Below are positions 1-9,046 of a stretch of DNA of 64,000 nt, in pieces. The stretch is from Pseudoxanthomonas sp. z9 (lineage in GTDB: Bacteria; Pseudomonadota; Gammaproteobacteria; Xanthomonadales; Xanthomonadaceae). The notes under the pieces are model-generated. The model saw only the letters and a program-made list of their open reading frames with translations, was not told the origin of the DNA and ran no database searches. The DNA is taken from assembly GCF_006542425.1 (NCBI RefSeq), contig NZ_VFID01000014.1, positions 248,001 to 312,000 of the forward strand, read 5' to 3'. How positions within the stretch are numbered: the stretch's first letter is position 1; the number at the start of each line of letters is the position of its first letter. The translations under genes were made by a program, and so were the position numbers.

Positions 1-44
1 ACCCTTGCGGGTGGCCGTGCTTCGCACAGGCGGAGAGAGGCCCG

Positions 45-2228
45 TCAGAAGTAGGCGCGGATGCCGAATGCCACGCCACGCCCCGGCAGCGGCGAGAAAT
101 CGCGCAGCAGCGAGGTATGCGGGCGGGCTTCCTTGTCGGTCAGGTTGCTTCCGTCCAGGAACAGTTCCCAGCTCGTTTCCGGCCGGTCCCAGCGATACGC
201 CAGGTGCGCGTCGACCAGGGTGTAGCCTGGGCTGGGCTCCTCGTTCTGCGCGACGTCGTCCTGCTTGGCGTAGCGAACCGCACCCACCGACGCGCGCCAG
301 CCACCCAGCGACCAGTTCAGGTCGGCGCCGAGGCGGGCCGGCGCGATGCGGGGGAGATTGCCGCCCTGGGCGAGGTCGATCGTGTAGCGATGGAAGTGAT
401 CGTCGTGCGGCACGGCGAGCTGCACGCGGCGCGTGCCGGTGCCGTCCAGTTCCGCGCGCACGCGGTCGCCGAACAGGCGCAGATCCCATGCACCTGCCGT
501 GTCGGAATCGAGCAGCTTGATTCGCGCCTCGGCTTCCAGGCCCTTGAACTTGGCGTCCTGCTGCGTCCACAGGCGCACCGGCAGGCCTTCCTCGACGCCG
601 GTGTCGGCGAGATAGATGAAGTCCTTGAAGTTGGTCTGGTAGACCGCCAGCTTGAAGTCCACGCGATCGGTATGCGCGTGCAGGCCGATTTCCGCGCGGC
701 GGCCGCGTTCCTTGTCCAGGTTGGCGTCGCCGACTTCGATCGACTGGGTGGCGACGTGCGTGCCGCCGGCGAACAGTTCCTCGTTGGTGGGCGCGCGCTC
801 GGAACTGTCCAGGCCGAAGCGCAGATCGAACATCGGGTTGATGCGCCAGATGGCCGCACCCGACAGGCTGGTCACGTTGAAGTCGCGGTCCGCATGGCCT
901 TGCGGATCCAGCTTGACCTGCTCATGACGGCCACCGAGTTCGAGTTTCCAGGGGCCAAAGTCCCTTTCCTGCACCACGAACACGCCGAGGGTATCGGTGA
1001 GGGTGTCCGGGACGAACGCTTCCTCGCCGACCGCGCCGAAATCGCTGCGGCCGTACTGCAGCCCAAACGCGCCACGCCAGCCGTGGAACTCCTTCTGCAC
1101 GGCTTCCAGGCGCAGTTCGCGGCCGCGGTTGGTGAAACGGGTGGCCGGCATGCCGCCTTCCAGTTCGACGTGCTCGTAGTCGTTGTAGGCGCCGCGCAGG
1201 TTGATCGCCTGCAGGAAAGAGAACGGATCGTAGACACCGGCCTTCACGTCGATGCGGTTCTGCACCATGTCGATGCGGACCGGGCCTTCTTCCTCGTGAG
1301 CTTCCTCTTCCTCGCCTTCGTGCTCGTGGCCATGACCATGGCCGTCGTCATGCACGTGTGCGCCGGCGGGAATGCCGTAATTGTTCCGATAGGTGCTGGC
1401 GGCCAGGCCGAAGTACGCCTTTTCGCCCAGCCAGGTCGCGCCGACCGCGCCGGCGCGGGTGCGCACCGAACTGTTCGGCAGCGTGCCCTTGGGCTGATCT
1501 TCCTCGTGCGCATGATCCTCTTCGCCCTCGTCATGGTGTTCGAGCACCGCGTAACCGGGGATGTCGTAGTCGTCGGTATTGCGCACCAGTCCGTCCACAT
1601 GCAGCACCCAGTTGCCGTTGACGCCATCGAGCCGGAACATGCCGCTGCGCTCGTCGTTGACGGTGTTGCCGCGCACTTCCACCCGGCCGCTGAACGGATC
1701 TTCCGGCAGGGTGTCGGGCAGGCGGCCGTCGACCACGTTGACCGCGCCGCCGATCGCGCCGCTGCCGAACAGCAGGGTGGCAGGGCCCTTCAGCACTTCG
1801 ATCTGATCGGCCAGGAACGGCTCGATGCTGACCGCATGGTCGGCGCTGACGGTGGAAGCATCCATCGAGCCGATGCCGCCGGAAAGCACCTGCACGCGTG
1901 GGCCTTCCTGGCCGCGAATGATCGGGCGGCCGACGCCGGTGCCGAAGAACGTGGTCTGCACGCCCGGCAGCTTGGCGACGGTGTCGCCCAGGGTGGCGGC
2001 CTTGCTGCGGTCCAGTTCCTCGCCGACCAGCACTTCCACCGGCTTGGCCAGCGATTCGGCGCTGCCCTTCAGCGGCGAGGCGGTCACCACCACGGCATCC
2101 AGGTCCCGGGGAGTGCGGGACGTGTCGGCGTCGGCGGCGATTGCCGTGGCGCCGGCCGGAACGAGGACGACGACGGCCAGGGCACGGGCGAGCAGATGGC
2201 GGCGGGGGAGGGAGCGGAATGGCTTCAT
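45..2228 (-). CDS. TonB-dependent receptor, zinc-type (ZnuD-like)
   Basis: Outer-membrane beta-barrel receptor that probably imports zinc or a zinc complex using TonB energy. The 727-residue protein starts with an Arg-rich signal peptide (residues 1-32), then a TonB-box-like stretch (DLDAVVVTA, 42-50), a plug domain (about 60-170) and a barrel ending in a terminal Phe (AYF). Two acidic His clusters in extracellular-loop positions (about 230-245 and 291-315) match the metal-binding loops of ZnuD-type receptors. I chose the ATG at 2228, because a longer upstream reading would run through the intergenic operator. It is divergent from a MerC-like gene, and a Zur-like box lies between them, so zinc repression is inferred. 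The substrate is inferred, not shown. Confidence 0.9.
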   Translation of the reverse strand: MKPFRSLPRRHLLARALAVVVLVPAGATAIAADADTSRTPRDLDAVVVTASPLKGSAESLAKPVEVLVGEELDRSKAATLGDTVAKLPGVQTTFFGTGVGRPIIRGQEGPRVQVLSGGIGSMDASTVSADHAVSIEPFLADQIEVLKGPATLLFGSGAIGGAVNVVDGRLPDTLPEDPFSGRVEVRGNTVNDERSGMFRLDGVNGNWVLHVDGLVRNTDDYDIPGYAVLEHHDEGEEDHAHEEDQPKGTLPNSSVRTRAGAVGATWLGEKAYFGLAASTYRNNYGIPAGAHVHDDGHGHGHEHEGEEEEAHEEEGPVRIDMVQNRIDVKAGVYDPFSFLQAINLRGAYNDYEHVELEGGMPATRFTNRGRELRLEAVQKEFHGWRGAFGLQYGRSDFGAVGEEAFVPDTLTDTLGVFVVQERDFGPWKLELGGRHEQVKLDPQGHADRDFNVTSLSGAAIWRINPMFDLRFGLDSSERAPTNEELFAGGTHVATQSIEVGDANLDKERGRRAEIGLHAHTDRVDFKLAVYQTNFKDFIYLADTGVEEGLPVRLWTQQDAKFKGLEAEARIKLLDSDTAGAWDLRLFGDRVRAELDGTGTRRVQLAVPHDDHFHRYTIDLAQGGNLPRIAPARLGADLNWSLGGWRASVGAVRYAKQDDVAQNEEPSPGYTLVDAHLAYRWDRPETSWELFLDGSNLTDKEARPHTSLLRDFSPLPGRGVAFGIRAYF

Positions 2229-2268
2229 GTGGGGAGGCGGTCCGAATGAATGGAGGGGGACTTGACGG

Positions 2269-2286
2269 ATGTTATAATATACCAAT
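2269..2286. promoter_or_regulatory. Zur-like operator between receptor and MerC-like gene
   Basis: The sequence ATGTTATAATATACCAAT lies in the 97-bp divergent intergenic region. It agrees at about 16 of 18 positions with the enterobacterial Zur consensus as I remember it (ATGTTATANTATAACAT core). It also contains a perfect TATAAT on the + strand (2273-2278), so a bound repressor would cover promoter elements of both genes. This is an AT-rich island in high-GC DNA. The assignment to Zur is inference supported by the zinc-type receptor beside it. Confidence 0.65.
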
Positions 2287-2325
2287 ACCGAAAAGGTACC
2301 CCTCCCGGAAGTCATACTTGCCGCC

Positions 2326-2733
2326 ATGAATGAACGTTTCCGCCGCCTGCTGGATCGCTTTGGTGCCACCGGTTCCCTGATCTGCGCCGTCCATTGCGCG
2401 CTGACCCCGTTCCTGCTCGCGGCGATCCCGTCGCTGGGCCTGTCCGCCTGGCTGGGTGACGGTTTCGAACGTGCGTTCGTGGTCTTCGTGACCGTGCTTG
2501 GCCTGTTCAGCCTGCTTTGGGGTTACCGTCGCCATCGCGCGTTCCGGGCGCTCGGTCTCCTGATCGTGGGTCTTGTCACCCTCTGGGCGGGCGTGCTCTA
2601 CCCGCCCCTGCACGAGTCGGCGATCGTCCACGCCATCGTGATGACCCTGGGTGGCACCCTGGTGGGGCTGGCCCACGTGGTCAACCTGCGCCTGAACCAC
2701 TGGCACATCCATGACGCCAGCTGCGCGCACTGA
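2326..2733 (+). CDS. MerC-domain membrane protein
   Basis: A 135-residue inner-membrane protein of the MerC type with four hydrophobic segments (about residues 18-38, 43-62, 70-90 and 96-118). It has a CAVHC metal-binding pair at the end of the first segment and a His-rich C-terminus (HWHIHDASCAH). MerC proteins were first described for mercury uptake. Because this copy shares a Zur-like operator with a zinc receptor and has no mer genes near it, a role in zinc or another divalent-metal movement across the inner membrane is more likely. The ATG lies 40 bp downstream of the operator. Confidence 0.85.
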   Translation: MNERFRRLLDRFGATGSLICAVHCALTPFLLAAIPSLGLSAWLGDGFERAFVVFVTVLGLFSLLWGYRRHRAFRALGLLIVGLVTLWAGVLYPPLHESAIVHAIVMTLGGTLVGLAHVVNLRLNHWHIHDASCAH

Positions 2734-2846
2734 GATATACGGGGCAAGGCTTTCAGGCCCCGCTGTGATAGGCTTTGCGGCCTCGCGCACGACCCCGCCC
2801 GGGTCGTTTCGCCAGCGCGGCAATTCAATGAATCAGGAGAACGACG

Positions 2847-3023
2847 ATGGGCAAGGGTGACCGCAAGACCGCCAAGGGCAAGCGCTACGTGTCCAGCTAT
2901 GGCAACGCGCGCAAGAGCGCCGTGGTCAAGGCTGGCGTCGCCGCTACCGCGACCGCCAAGAAGACCGTGGTGAAGGCCCCGGTCAAGAAGGCCGTGGCCA
3001 AGAAGGCCGTCGCCAAGGCGTAA
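2847..3023 (+). CDS. 30S ribosomal protein THX
   Basis: A 58-residue, very basic protein that begins MGKGDRKTAKGKR and continues with SYGNARKS, the hallmark of the small-subunit protein THX, which packs into 16S rRNA at the head of the 30S subunit. The C-terminal half is an Ala/Lys/Val repeat tail (VKKAVAKK type), as seen in Xanthomonas-type THX, and is longer than the Thermus form. A good ribosome-binding site (AGGAG at about 2835) precedes the ATG. A strong terminator follows 40 bp after the stop. Confidence 0.92.
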   Translation: MGKGDRKTAKGKRYVSSYGNARKSAVVKAGVAATATAKKTVVKAPVKKAVAKKAVAKA

Positions 3024-3063
3024 GCCTTCCGCGCCGGATCCTTGGATCCGGCCGCAGGAAAAG

Positions 3064-3092
3064 AAAACCCCGGTTCGCGCCGGGGTTTTTCT
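3064..3092. terminator. Rho-independent terminator, bidirectional
   Basis: The stem AAAACCCCGG / CCGGGGTTTT encloses a TTCGCG loop and is followed by TTTTTC on the + strand. It has an A-run on the other side, so it can end THX transcription (+) and also the convergent LysE transcript (-), whose stop is at 3120. Confidence 0.9.
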
Positions 3093-3119
3093 TTGCGCCG
3101 GACTCCCGTGGTGGACCGA

Positions 3120-3752
3120 TCAACGGCGGCCTTCGACCAGCATGCGCGTGGCCAGGCCGGCCAGCACGGTGCCCATCAGCCAGCGTTGCGCCACCTGCCA
3201 CAGCGGACGTTGGCCGATGAAGACGGCGATTGAGCCGGCCATGAGAACAATCAACGCGTTGACGCTGACGCTCACCGAGATCTGGGTGAATCCGAGCAAC
3301 AGTGACTGCGACAGCACGCTGCCCTGCGCCGGATCGATGAACTGCGGCAGCAGCGACAGGTACATCACCGCGACCTTCGGATTGAGCAGCGTGGTGGCGA
3401 ACCCCATCGCAAACAGCTTGCGGGGGCCATCCCGGGGCAGGTCACGCACCTGGAACGGCGAGCGTCCGCCGGGCCGGATGGCCTGCCATGCGAGATACAA
3501 CAGGTACAGGGCCCCGCCGATTCGCAATGCGTCGTAGGCGTAGGGAACCGCCATCATCAACGCGGTGATGCCAAACGCGGCGCACAGCACATAGAACACG
3601 AAACCCAGGGCCACGCCACCCAGCGAAACCAGGCCGGCCATGCGTCCCTGCGAGATCGAGCGGGACACGAGGTAAATCATGTTCGGGCCCGGTGTCAGCA
3701 CCATGCCCAGGCAGATGAGGGCGAAGGCGACCAGGGTGGATGCTTGCGGCAT
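3120..3752 (-). CDS. LysE/RhtB-family amino acid exporter
   Basis: A 210-residue inner-membrane exporter with about six hydrophobic segments. The family signature near the N-terminus is visible (TPGPNMIYLVSRS, about residues 21-33), as is the TLLNPKVAVMY region (about 121-131), typical of LysE/RhtB proteins that export amino acids such as threonine, homoserine or lysine. It lies 84 bp downstream of hutI on the same strand, so it may be co-transcribed and could export an amino acid or imidazole product. The substrate cannot be told from sequence. Confidence 0.9.
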   Translation of the reverse strand: MPQASTLVAFALICLGMVLTPGPNMIYLVSRSISQGRMAGLVSLGGVALGFVFYVLCAAFGITALMMAVPYAYDALRIGGALYLLYLAWQAIRPGGRSPFQVRDLPRDGPRKLFAMGFATTLLNPKVAVMYLSLLPQFIDPAQGSVLSQSLLLGFTQISVSVSVNALIVLMAGSIAVFIGQRPLWQVAQRWLMGTVLAGLATRMLVEGRR

Positions 3753-3836
3753 GGGGTGTTCTCGGAAAGGGAAGCGTGGAGCCTGCGTGGAAGGCAGAGC
3801 TGCGTCGCGGGTGGAGCAGAGGATGGCGGTGAATCG

Positions 3837-5069
3837 TCAGCGTACCCGCCGGCCGCCGGCATACACGCCCGTCACCAGCTCGCCGCCCAGCCAGTAGCTC
3901 AACTGCGCGGGCCGGGCGATGTTCCAGAGCACGAAATCCGCGCGCCGCCCGACCGCCAGCACGCCACGATCCGCCAGGCCGAGTGCGCGCGCGCCCTGCG
4001 TGGTGGCGCCGCGCAGCGCTTCTTCCGGGGTGAGCCGGAAGTGCGTGCAGGCCAGCGACATCGCCAGTCGCAGCGACTGCAGGGGCGCGGTACCGGGATT
4101 GCAGTCGGTCGCCACCGCCATCGGCACGCCGTGGGCACGGAACGCTTCCAGCGGAGGCAGTTTCGTTTCGCGCAGCACGTGGAAGGCGCCCGGCAGCAGC
4201 ACGGCGACCGTGCCGTGCCGCGCCATCGCGCGCACGCTGTCCTCGGAGGTGTATTCGACATGGTCCGCCGACAGGCCGTCGAACTCGGCGACCAACGCGC
4301 CACCATGGCCATCGCTCAACTGATCCGCATGCAGCTTGACCGGCAGGCCGAGCGATCGCGCGACCTCGAATACCCGACGCGTCTGCGCGGTATCGAAGGC
4401 GATGCGCTCGCAGAAGGCGTCCACCGCGTCGACCAGCCCGTCGGCATGCAGCTGCGGCAGCCATTCGCAGACCGCATCGATGTAGGCGTCGGCGCGTCCG
4501 CTGTATTCCGGCGGCAAGGCGTGCGCGCCAAGGAAGGTGGTGCGCACGGTGACGCCGAGCTGCTCGCCGATCCGGCGCGCGACCCGCAGCATCTTGCGTT
4601 CGTTGGCCAGATCCAGGCCGTAGCCGGACTTGATTTCCAGCGTGGTCACGCCGTCCGCCAGCAAGGCGCGTGCGCGCGGTAGCGACTGCGCCAGCAGTTC
4701 GTCCTCGCTGGCGGCGCGGGTGGCGCGCACGGTGGACACGATGCCGCCGCCGGTGCGCGCGATTTCCTCGTAACTGACGCCCTGCAGGCGCTGTTCGAAC
4801 TCGCCGGCGCGATCCCCGGCGAATACGGTGTGGGTATGGCAGTCGACCAGGCCCGGGCTCACCCACTGGCCTTCGGCACGCAGTGCCGGGCGATCGTCAG
4901 CGTTGCCGTGACGCTCCCAATCCGCGCGGGATCCGACGAAATCCAGCGCGCCGTCGCGCCAGGCCAGCACGCCTTGTTCGATGACGCCGTAGCCGGTGTC
5001 GCCATCCAGTGTGATCAGGTTCGCGTCCAGCAGGACGCCGTCGGAAGGATGCATGGAAGAAGCGCTCAT
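3837..5069 (-). CDS. hutI: Imidazolonepropionase
   Basis: A 410-residue cytosolic amidohydrolase of histidine degradation, converting 4-imidazolone-5-propanoate to N-formimino-L-glutamate. The metal-binding HxH is in [12 protein letters not shown] (His78 and His80), followed by [12 protein letters not shown], the KSGYGLD loop, KLHADQLSD, and the later metal Asp in VATDCNPG, all as in HutI. Length is normal for the family. The other hut genes (hutH, hutU, hutG) are not in this window, so this copy is isolated. LysE-like and ogt genes flank it. Confidence 0.96.
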   Translation of the reverse strand: MSASSMHPSDGVLLDANLITLDGDTGYGVIEQGVLAWRDGALDFVGSRADWERHGNADDRPALRAEGQWVSPGLVDCHTHTVFAGDRAGEFEQRLQGVSYEEIARTGGGIVSTVRATRAASEDELLAQSLPRARALLADGVTTLEIKSGYGLDLANERKMLRVARRIGEQLGVTVRTTFLGAHALPPEYSGRADAYIDAVCEWLPQLHADGLVDAVDAFCERIAFDTAQTRRVFEVARSLGLPVKLHADQLSDGHGGALVAEFDGLSADHVEYTSEDSVRAMARHGTVAVLLPGAFHVLRETKLPPLEAFRAHGVPMAVATDCNPGTAPLQSLRLAMSLACTHFRLTPEEALRGATTQGARALGLADRGVLAVGRRADFVLWNIARPAQLSYWLGGELVTGVYAGGRRVR

Positions 5070-5095
5070 GCGGCCATTCTAGAATGCCGCGGCCT

Positions 5096-5602
5096 TCAAC
5101 CGAACAGATCGCCCGCCGGCAACGCGCCTTCCAGGGTCAACAGGTACTGCTTGGTCGGCAGGCCACCACCGAATCCGGTCAGGCTGCCGTCCGCGCCAAT
5201 CACGCGATGGCAGGGCAGCACGATGGGCAGTGGATTGCGGCCGTTCGCCGCGCCGACCGCGCGGGTGGCGGTCGGCTTGTCCACGCGCCGCGCTAGTTCC
5301 GCGTAGCTGATGGTTTGTCCGTAGGGAATGTCGGCCAGCGTGTGCCAGACGATGCGTTGGAAATCGGTGCCCTGCGGCGCGAGCGGCAGATCGAACTGCT
5401 GGCGCTCGCCACGGAAGTATTCGTCCAACTGGCGTGCGGTTGCGCGCATCACCGCGTTGTCGCCCGGCTGCCAGTCCGGCGACCGCTTGTACGGATGGCG
5501 CGGATTGTCGAACTCGATCACGCGCAGCGCGGTGTCATCGGCCACCAGCAGCAGCGGACCGACCGGGCTGTCGATGTGGCGGTAGTGCAGGGGAGTGTTC
5601 AT
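5096..5602 (-). CDS. ogt: Methylated-DNA--cysteine S-methyltransferase
   Basis: Suicide repair enzyme that moves a methyl group from O6-methylguanine (and O4-methylthymine) to its own cysteine. The 168-residue protein has the DNA-binding helix-turn-helix region ([21 protein letters not shown]) and the acceptor motif [19 protein letters not shown] with Cys131. The ATG at 5602 overlaps the stop of the upstream ada-alkA gene by 4 bp (ATGA), so the two are translationally coupled. Together they supply separate proteins for the activities that E. coli splits between Ada and AlkA. Confidence 0.95.
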   Translation of the reverse strand: MNTPLHYRHIDSPVGPLLLVADDTALRVIEFDNPRHPYKRSPDWQPGDNAVMRATARQLDEYFRGERQQFDLPLAPQGTDFQRIVWHTLADIPYGQTISYAELARRVDKPTATRAVGAANGRNPLPIVLPCHRVIGADGSLTGFGGGLPTKQYLLTLEGALPAGDLFG

Positions 5603-7122
5603 GGCGTGGACACGGGCAATGGTGAAGCGGGCAAGGGTTTGGGAGCGGGCATGCTGTCGCGCCACAGTTGGATCACCGCGTAGGCGCGCCAGGGGCGCCA
5701 CGCCTCGGCGCGGGCGGTGAGGGCTTTCGCGGTCATCCGGCTGCCGTCGGTGGGCACGGCTTTCTGCAGTACCAGATCGTCGGCGGGAAATGCGTCGGGA
5801 TGGCCGAGCGCGCGCATGGCCATGTAGTTGGCCGTCCACGGACCGATGCCCGGCAGGGCGACCCAGCGCGCGGTGAAATCCTCCAGCGTGCGTTCGCCGC
5901 GAAAATCCACGCGGCCTTCCAGCAGCGCGCGCGCCATCGTGTTGATGGTGGCGGCGCGGGCACGGGTCAGGCCGATCGCGGTGAGATCGGCGTCGACCAA
6001 TGCCTCGGCGGAGGGGAACAGGTGCGCGAGTCCGGTGCCGAACGGGACCGGCAACGGGGTGCCATGCCGCTGGGCCAGGCGCGCGGTGAGCGTGCGCGCG
6101 GCGGCCACGCTGACCTGCTGGCCGATGATCGCGCGTACCGCGATCTCGAAACCATCCCAGCCGCTGGGCAGGCGCAGGCCGGGGCGCTTGCGCAGCAATG
6201 GGCGCAGGCGCGGATCGGCGCCCAGCGCCCGCGCGATCGCCTGCGGATCCGCGTCCAGGTCGAACATGCGGCGGATCCGGTTGACGATGGCGAGCAACTG
6301 CGCCGGCGCGGCGCCATGCAGTTCCAGCCGAAGGGCATGCTCGTCGGGCTTCGCGCTCCAGCGGCTGACCCGCAGCCAGCCCGGTGACTCGGCGTTGCCG
6401 ATGACCCGCGCGTAGCTGTCCGCATCCACGGACTCGACGCCGGGCAGGGCGCGGCCGCGCAGGAAGTCCAGCATGGCCTCGAAGTCATAGGGGGGGCGGT
6501 ACCCAAGCCGCAGCGCGACGCCTTCGTCTTCCACCTTCGACTCGCGCCTGCGCAGATCGCGCGGCGCCATCCGGTAGGCCTCGCGGAAGGTGGTGTTGAA
6601 CCGGGTCAGGCTGCCGAAGCCGGCCGCCAGCGCGACCTGGGTGATCGGCAGGCGTGTCTCGGTGAGCAACTGCTTGGCGAACAGCAGCCGGCGGGTGCCA
6701 TGCACGCCGATCGGGCTGGCGCCCAGTCGGTCATTGAACAGGCGCCGCAGCTGGCGTTCGCCCAGGCCCAGCGAACCGGCCAGATCCGCCAGCGGACGAT
6801 CGGCCAGCGCGCCCTGGTCGATCAGCTTCAGTGCCCGTGCGACGGTTTCATCGCCCCGCCGCCAGGCGCCGTCGCTGGGCGACAGTTCCGGCCGGCAACG
6901 CAGGCAGGGGCGGAAGCCGTCGGCTTCCGCCGCGGCGGCGTTCGGATAGTAGGTGACGTTGGCCGGTTTCGGCGCCGGCGCGGGACAGACCGGCCGGCAG
7001 TAGATGCGGGTGCTGGTGACGGCGGTGAAGAACAGGCCGTCGAAGCGTGGGTCGCGGCTCAGCCGCGCGTGTTCGCAGACGCGGTGATCGGGCAGGCCCG
7101 CGGGGAGGGGAGCGGAGGACAT
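5599..7122 (-). CDS. Ada-type regulator fused to AlkA DNA-3-methyladenine glycosylase
   Basis: A 507-residue fusion protein. Residues 12-80 form the Ada zinc/methylphosphotriester domain with all four cysteines (Cys42, Cys46, Cys73, Cys76; Cys42 corresponds to the methyl-accepting residue). Residues about 90-190 hold an AraC-type double helix-turn-helix. The rest is an AlkA N-terminal beta domain plus an HhH-GPD glycosylase ([18 protein letters not shown] followed by the catalytic Asp region [11 protein letters not shown]). It should sense DNA alkylation, activate transcription when methylated, and also excise 3-methyladenine. It overlaps ogt by 4 bp. This Ada-AlkA architecture is known in many Proteobacteria. 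Confidence 0.95.
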   Translation of the reverse strand: MSSAPLPAGLPDHRVCEHARLSRDPRFDGLFFTAVTSTRIYCRPVCPAPAPKPANVTYYPNAAAAEADGFRPCLRCRPELSPSDGAWRRGDETVARALKLIDQGALADRPLADLAGSLGLGERQLRRLFNDRLGASPIGVHGTRRLLFAKQLLTETRLPITQVALAAGFGSLTRFNTTFREAYRMAPRDLRRRESKVEDEGVALRLGYRPPYDFEAMLDFLRGRALPGVESVDADSYARVIGNAESPGWLRVSRWSAKPDEHALRLELHGAAPAQLLAIVNRIRRMFDLDADPQAIARALGADPRLRPLLRKRPGLRLPSGWDGFEIAVRAIIGQQVSVAAARTLTARLAQRHGTPLPVPFGTGLAHLFPSAEALVDADLTAIGLTRARAATINTMARALLEGRVDFRGERTLEDFTARWVALPGIGPWTANYMAMRALGHPDAFPADDLVLQKAVPTDGSRMTAKALTARAEAWRPWRAYAVIQLWRDSMPAPKPLPASPLPVSTP

Positions 7123-7171
7123 GGGTGCAGGCTAGCACCGCCCAGGGCCACCGACTCACCGTTTTCGGACA

Positions 7172-8455
7172 TCAATGCAGCGGCGGCGAAGCGACCTCTG
7201 CGGTGCTCAGAATCGGTAGCAGGGTCCGCGGATTGCCGTCGTTGGGCGCGGGCGTGACGCCCAGCAGGCGGGCCAGCAGCGGATAGACGTCGACATTGTC
7301 GAAGCCTGGCACGACAAGGCCTTGCCGGAATGCCGGTCCGCGCGCCAGGAAGATCGCGCGCATCGACGGCAGCGCCGGGTCGTAACCGTGCGAGCCGCCA
7401 CCCTTCCAGCCGTTGCGGCGCCATCGTTCGACCGCCTCGCGTTTTACCAGCAGCCAGCCTTCGTCGGCCTGGCAGACGATGGCGGGCACGCGCGGATGGG
7501 TGCCGTAATGCCAGCGCGCGGGCATGTCCTGCTTGCGCCAGCATTCTGCGTGATCGCGGCGGCCGAGCAACTGCCGCTCGGCGGCGGCCTCGTGGCCGGG
7601 GCGTGGGTTGAACCCGACCACCTGGCCGACCGTGATGGCATCCGCATCATCCGGGGAAACCCGATCCTCGATGACCATCACGCGCTCGGGCGAAGTCGCG
7701 GTCATGCCGTGATCGGAGACCACGATAAGGTTCACGCGATTGCGTTCGCCGCGGGCATCGATGCCGTCGACGAGCTGGCCGATGGCGGCATCGATCGCCT
7801 TCAGGGTGTCCTCGACATTTCGCGAAGCCGGGCCGTTGTCGTGGCCGGCGGTGTCCACGTGTTCGAAATACAGCGTGATCAGGCGCGGCCGTTCGGCGGC
7901 CGGCAGATCCAGCCATGCGTGTACCTGGCGCACGCGATCATCGATGGCGAAGGCCTTGTCGAACGGGAACCACTGGGTGGGGCGGACGCCCTGCACGGCG
8001 GCTTCGGAACCCGGCCAGAACATGGTCGCGGTACGCAGTCCGGCCTTCTCCGCGCCAACCCAGATCGGTTCACCGCTCCACCAGCGCGAGTCGCCCACCG
8101 CTTCGCGGTCGCTCAGCGAAAAGTTGCCCAGGTGCTCGTCGAACATCGTGTTGCTGATGATGCCGTGATGATCCGGGCGCAGGCCCGTGACCAGGGTGTA
8201 GTGGTTGGGGAAGGTCAGCGAGGGATAGGAGGGATTCATCCACTCGGCCCGCACGCCGCCCTCGGCCAGGCGTGCCAGATGGGGCGTGATGCCGCGCTGC
8301 AGGTATTCGGCGCGGACGCCGTCGAGCGAGATCAGCAGGAGGGTGGCGGGTTCCCCGGGAGGAGCGGAGGCGGAGTGCGGAGCGCGGGTCGCGCAGCCGG
8401 CCGACAGCAGCAATGCGGCGGCCAGCCACGCGGCCCTGACGAATGGCAGGCGCAT
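7172..8455 (-). CDS. Ectonucleotide pyrophosphatase/phosphodiesterase-like lipoprotein
   Basis: Exported alkaline-phosphatase-superfamily enzyme of the NPP type, which hydrolyses phosphodiester or pyrophosphate bonds using two zinc ions. The 427-residue protein has a lipobox LLLSAGC (Cys21), the first metal ligand in LISLDGVRAEY (Asp45), the nucleophile Thr81 in YPSLTFPNHYTLVTGL, and later ligands in YFEHVDTAGHDNG and VSDHGMT. I chose the ATG at 8455 because it places the hydrophobic segment correctly; an in-frame ATG 10 codons upstream exists. The physiological substrate is unknown. Confidence 0.9.
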   Translation of the reverse strand: MRLPFVRAAWLAAALLLSAGCATRAPHSASAPPGEPATLLLISLDGVRAEYLQRGITPHLARLAEGGVRAEWMNPSYPSLTFPNHYTLVTGLRPDHHGIISNTMFDEHLGNFSLSDREAVGDSRWWSGEPIWVGAEKAGLRTATMFWPGSEAAVQGVRPTQWFPFDKAFAIDDRVRQVHAWLDLPAAERPRLITLYFEHVDTAGHDNGPASRNVEDTLKAIDAAIGQLVDGIDARGERNRVNLIVVSDHGMTATSPERVMVIEDRVSPDDADAITVGQVVGFNPRPGHEAAAERQLLGRRDHAECWRKQDMPARWHYGTHPRVPAIVCQADEGWLLVKREAVERWRRNGWKGGGSHGYDPALPSMRAIFLARGPAFRQGLVVPGFDNVDVYPLLARLLGVTPAPNDGNPRTLLPILSTAEVASPPLH

Positions 8456-8512
8456 GGAAGGACGGATGGGAATGGAATGTCGCAAAGCTTGGCAGGTTTC
8501 GGAGAACTTCGC

Positions 8513-9046
8513 ATGACAGGCGGTCTACGACTTTCGGCCCTGCTGGGGCTGGCGGGCCTGGCGACGGGCGTCGCGGCCGCGGAGGGCCCACCGGCGCCAG
8601 CGACGCAGGACGACGCACGCTGCGCGGTGTGGGCGCGGGAACTCGGCTTCGCAGAGGCCCTCGCACGGCACGACGCCACCGCCTTCGCCGGCTTCCTCCA
8701 CGCCGACGCGGTGTTCGGCGTGGGCCACCAGCCCACCCGGGGCCGCGACGCGATCGTGGCCGACTGGATGCCGCTGATTGAAGGCAAGGCGCTGGAACTG
8801 CGCTGGTATCCGGAACGGGTGTCGGTCGGCGGCGACGGCCGCACGGCCTACTCCAGCGGTCCGGCGCTGTACCGCAATCCGAAGGACGGCAGCCATCGGC
8901 TGGGACGCTTCGGGTCGGTGTGGCAGCAGGACCGCGACGGTCAGTGGCGGGTGATTTTCGACGACGGCGTGCGCCCGGTGCCGGTCGACGATGCGGGGGT
9001 CAAGGCGTTCGAGACCGGCCGTCGCCAGGCCTGCCCGGCCGCCTGA
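8513..9046 (+). CDS. Secreted SnoaL/NTF2-like protein (DUF4440 type)
   Basis: A 177-residue protein with an N-terminal signal segment (residues 1-22) and a cone-shaped alpha+beta domain of the SnoaL/NTF2 type. Visible features are the helix ELGFAEALARHDATAFAGFLHADAVF, the GRDAIVADW turn and the strands RLGRFGSVWQQDRDGQWRV. GGAGAA 6 bp before the ATG at 8513 supports this start. The function is unknown; such domains serve in small-molecule isomerases, immunity proteins and binding proteins. Its stop codon directly abuts the convergent ThuA gene with no spacer. Confidence 0.8.
   Translation: MTGGLRLSALLGLAGLATGVAAAEGPPAPATQDDARCAVWARELGFAEALARHDATAFAGFLHADAVFGVGHQPTRGRDAIVADWMPLIEGKALELRWYPERVSVGGDGRTAYSSGPALYRNPKDGSHRLGRFGSVWQQDRDGQWRVIFDDGVRPVPVDDAGVKAFETGRRQACPAA

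Noticed and set aside
117..2249. Long + strand frame opposite the zinc receptor
   Set aside because: Composition is typical of an antisense shadow; the minus strand gene has signal peptide, plug, barrel and His loops.
2740..2762. Possible terminator after the MerC-like gene (CGGGGC ... GCCCCG)
   Set aside because: Stem of only 6 bp with an 11-base loop and no T-run; not reported as a feature.
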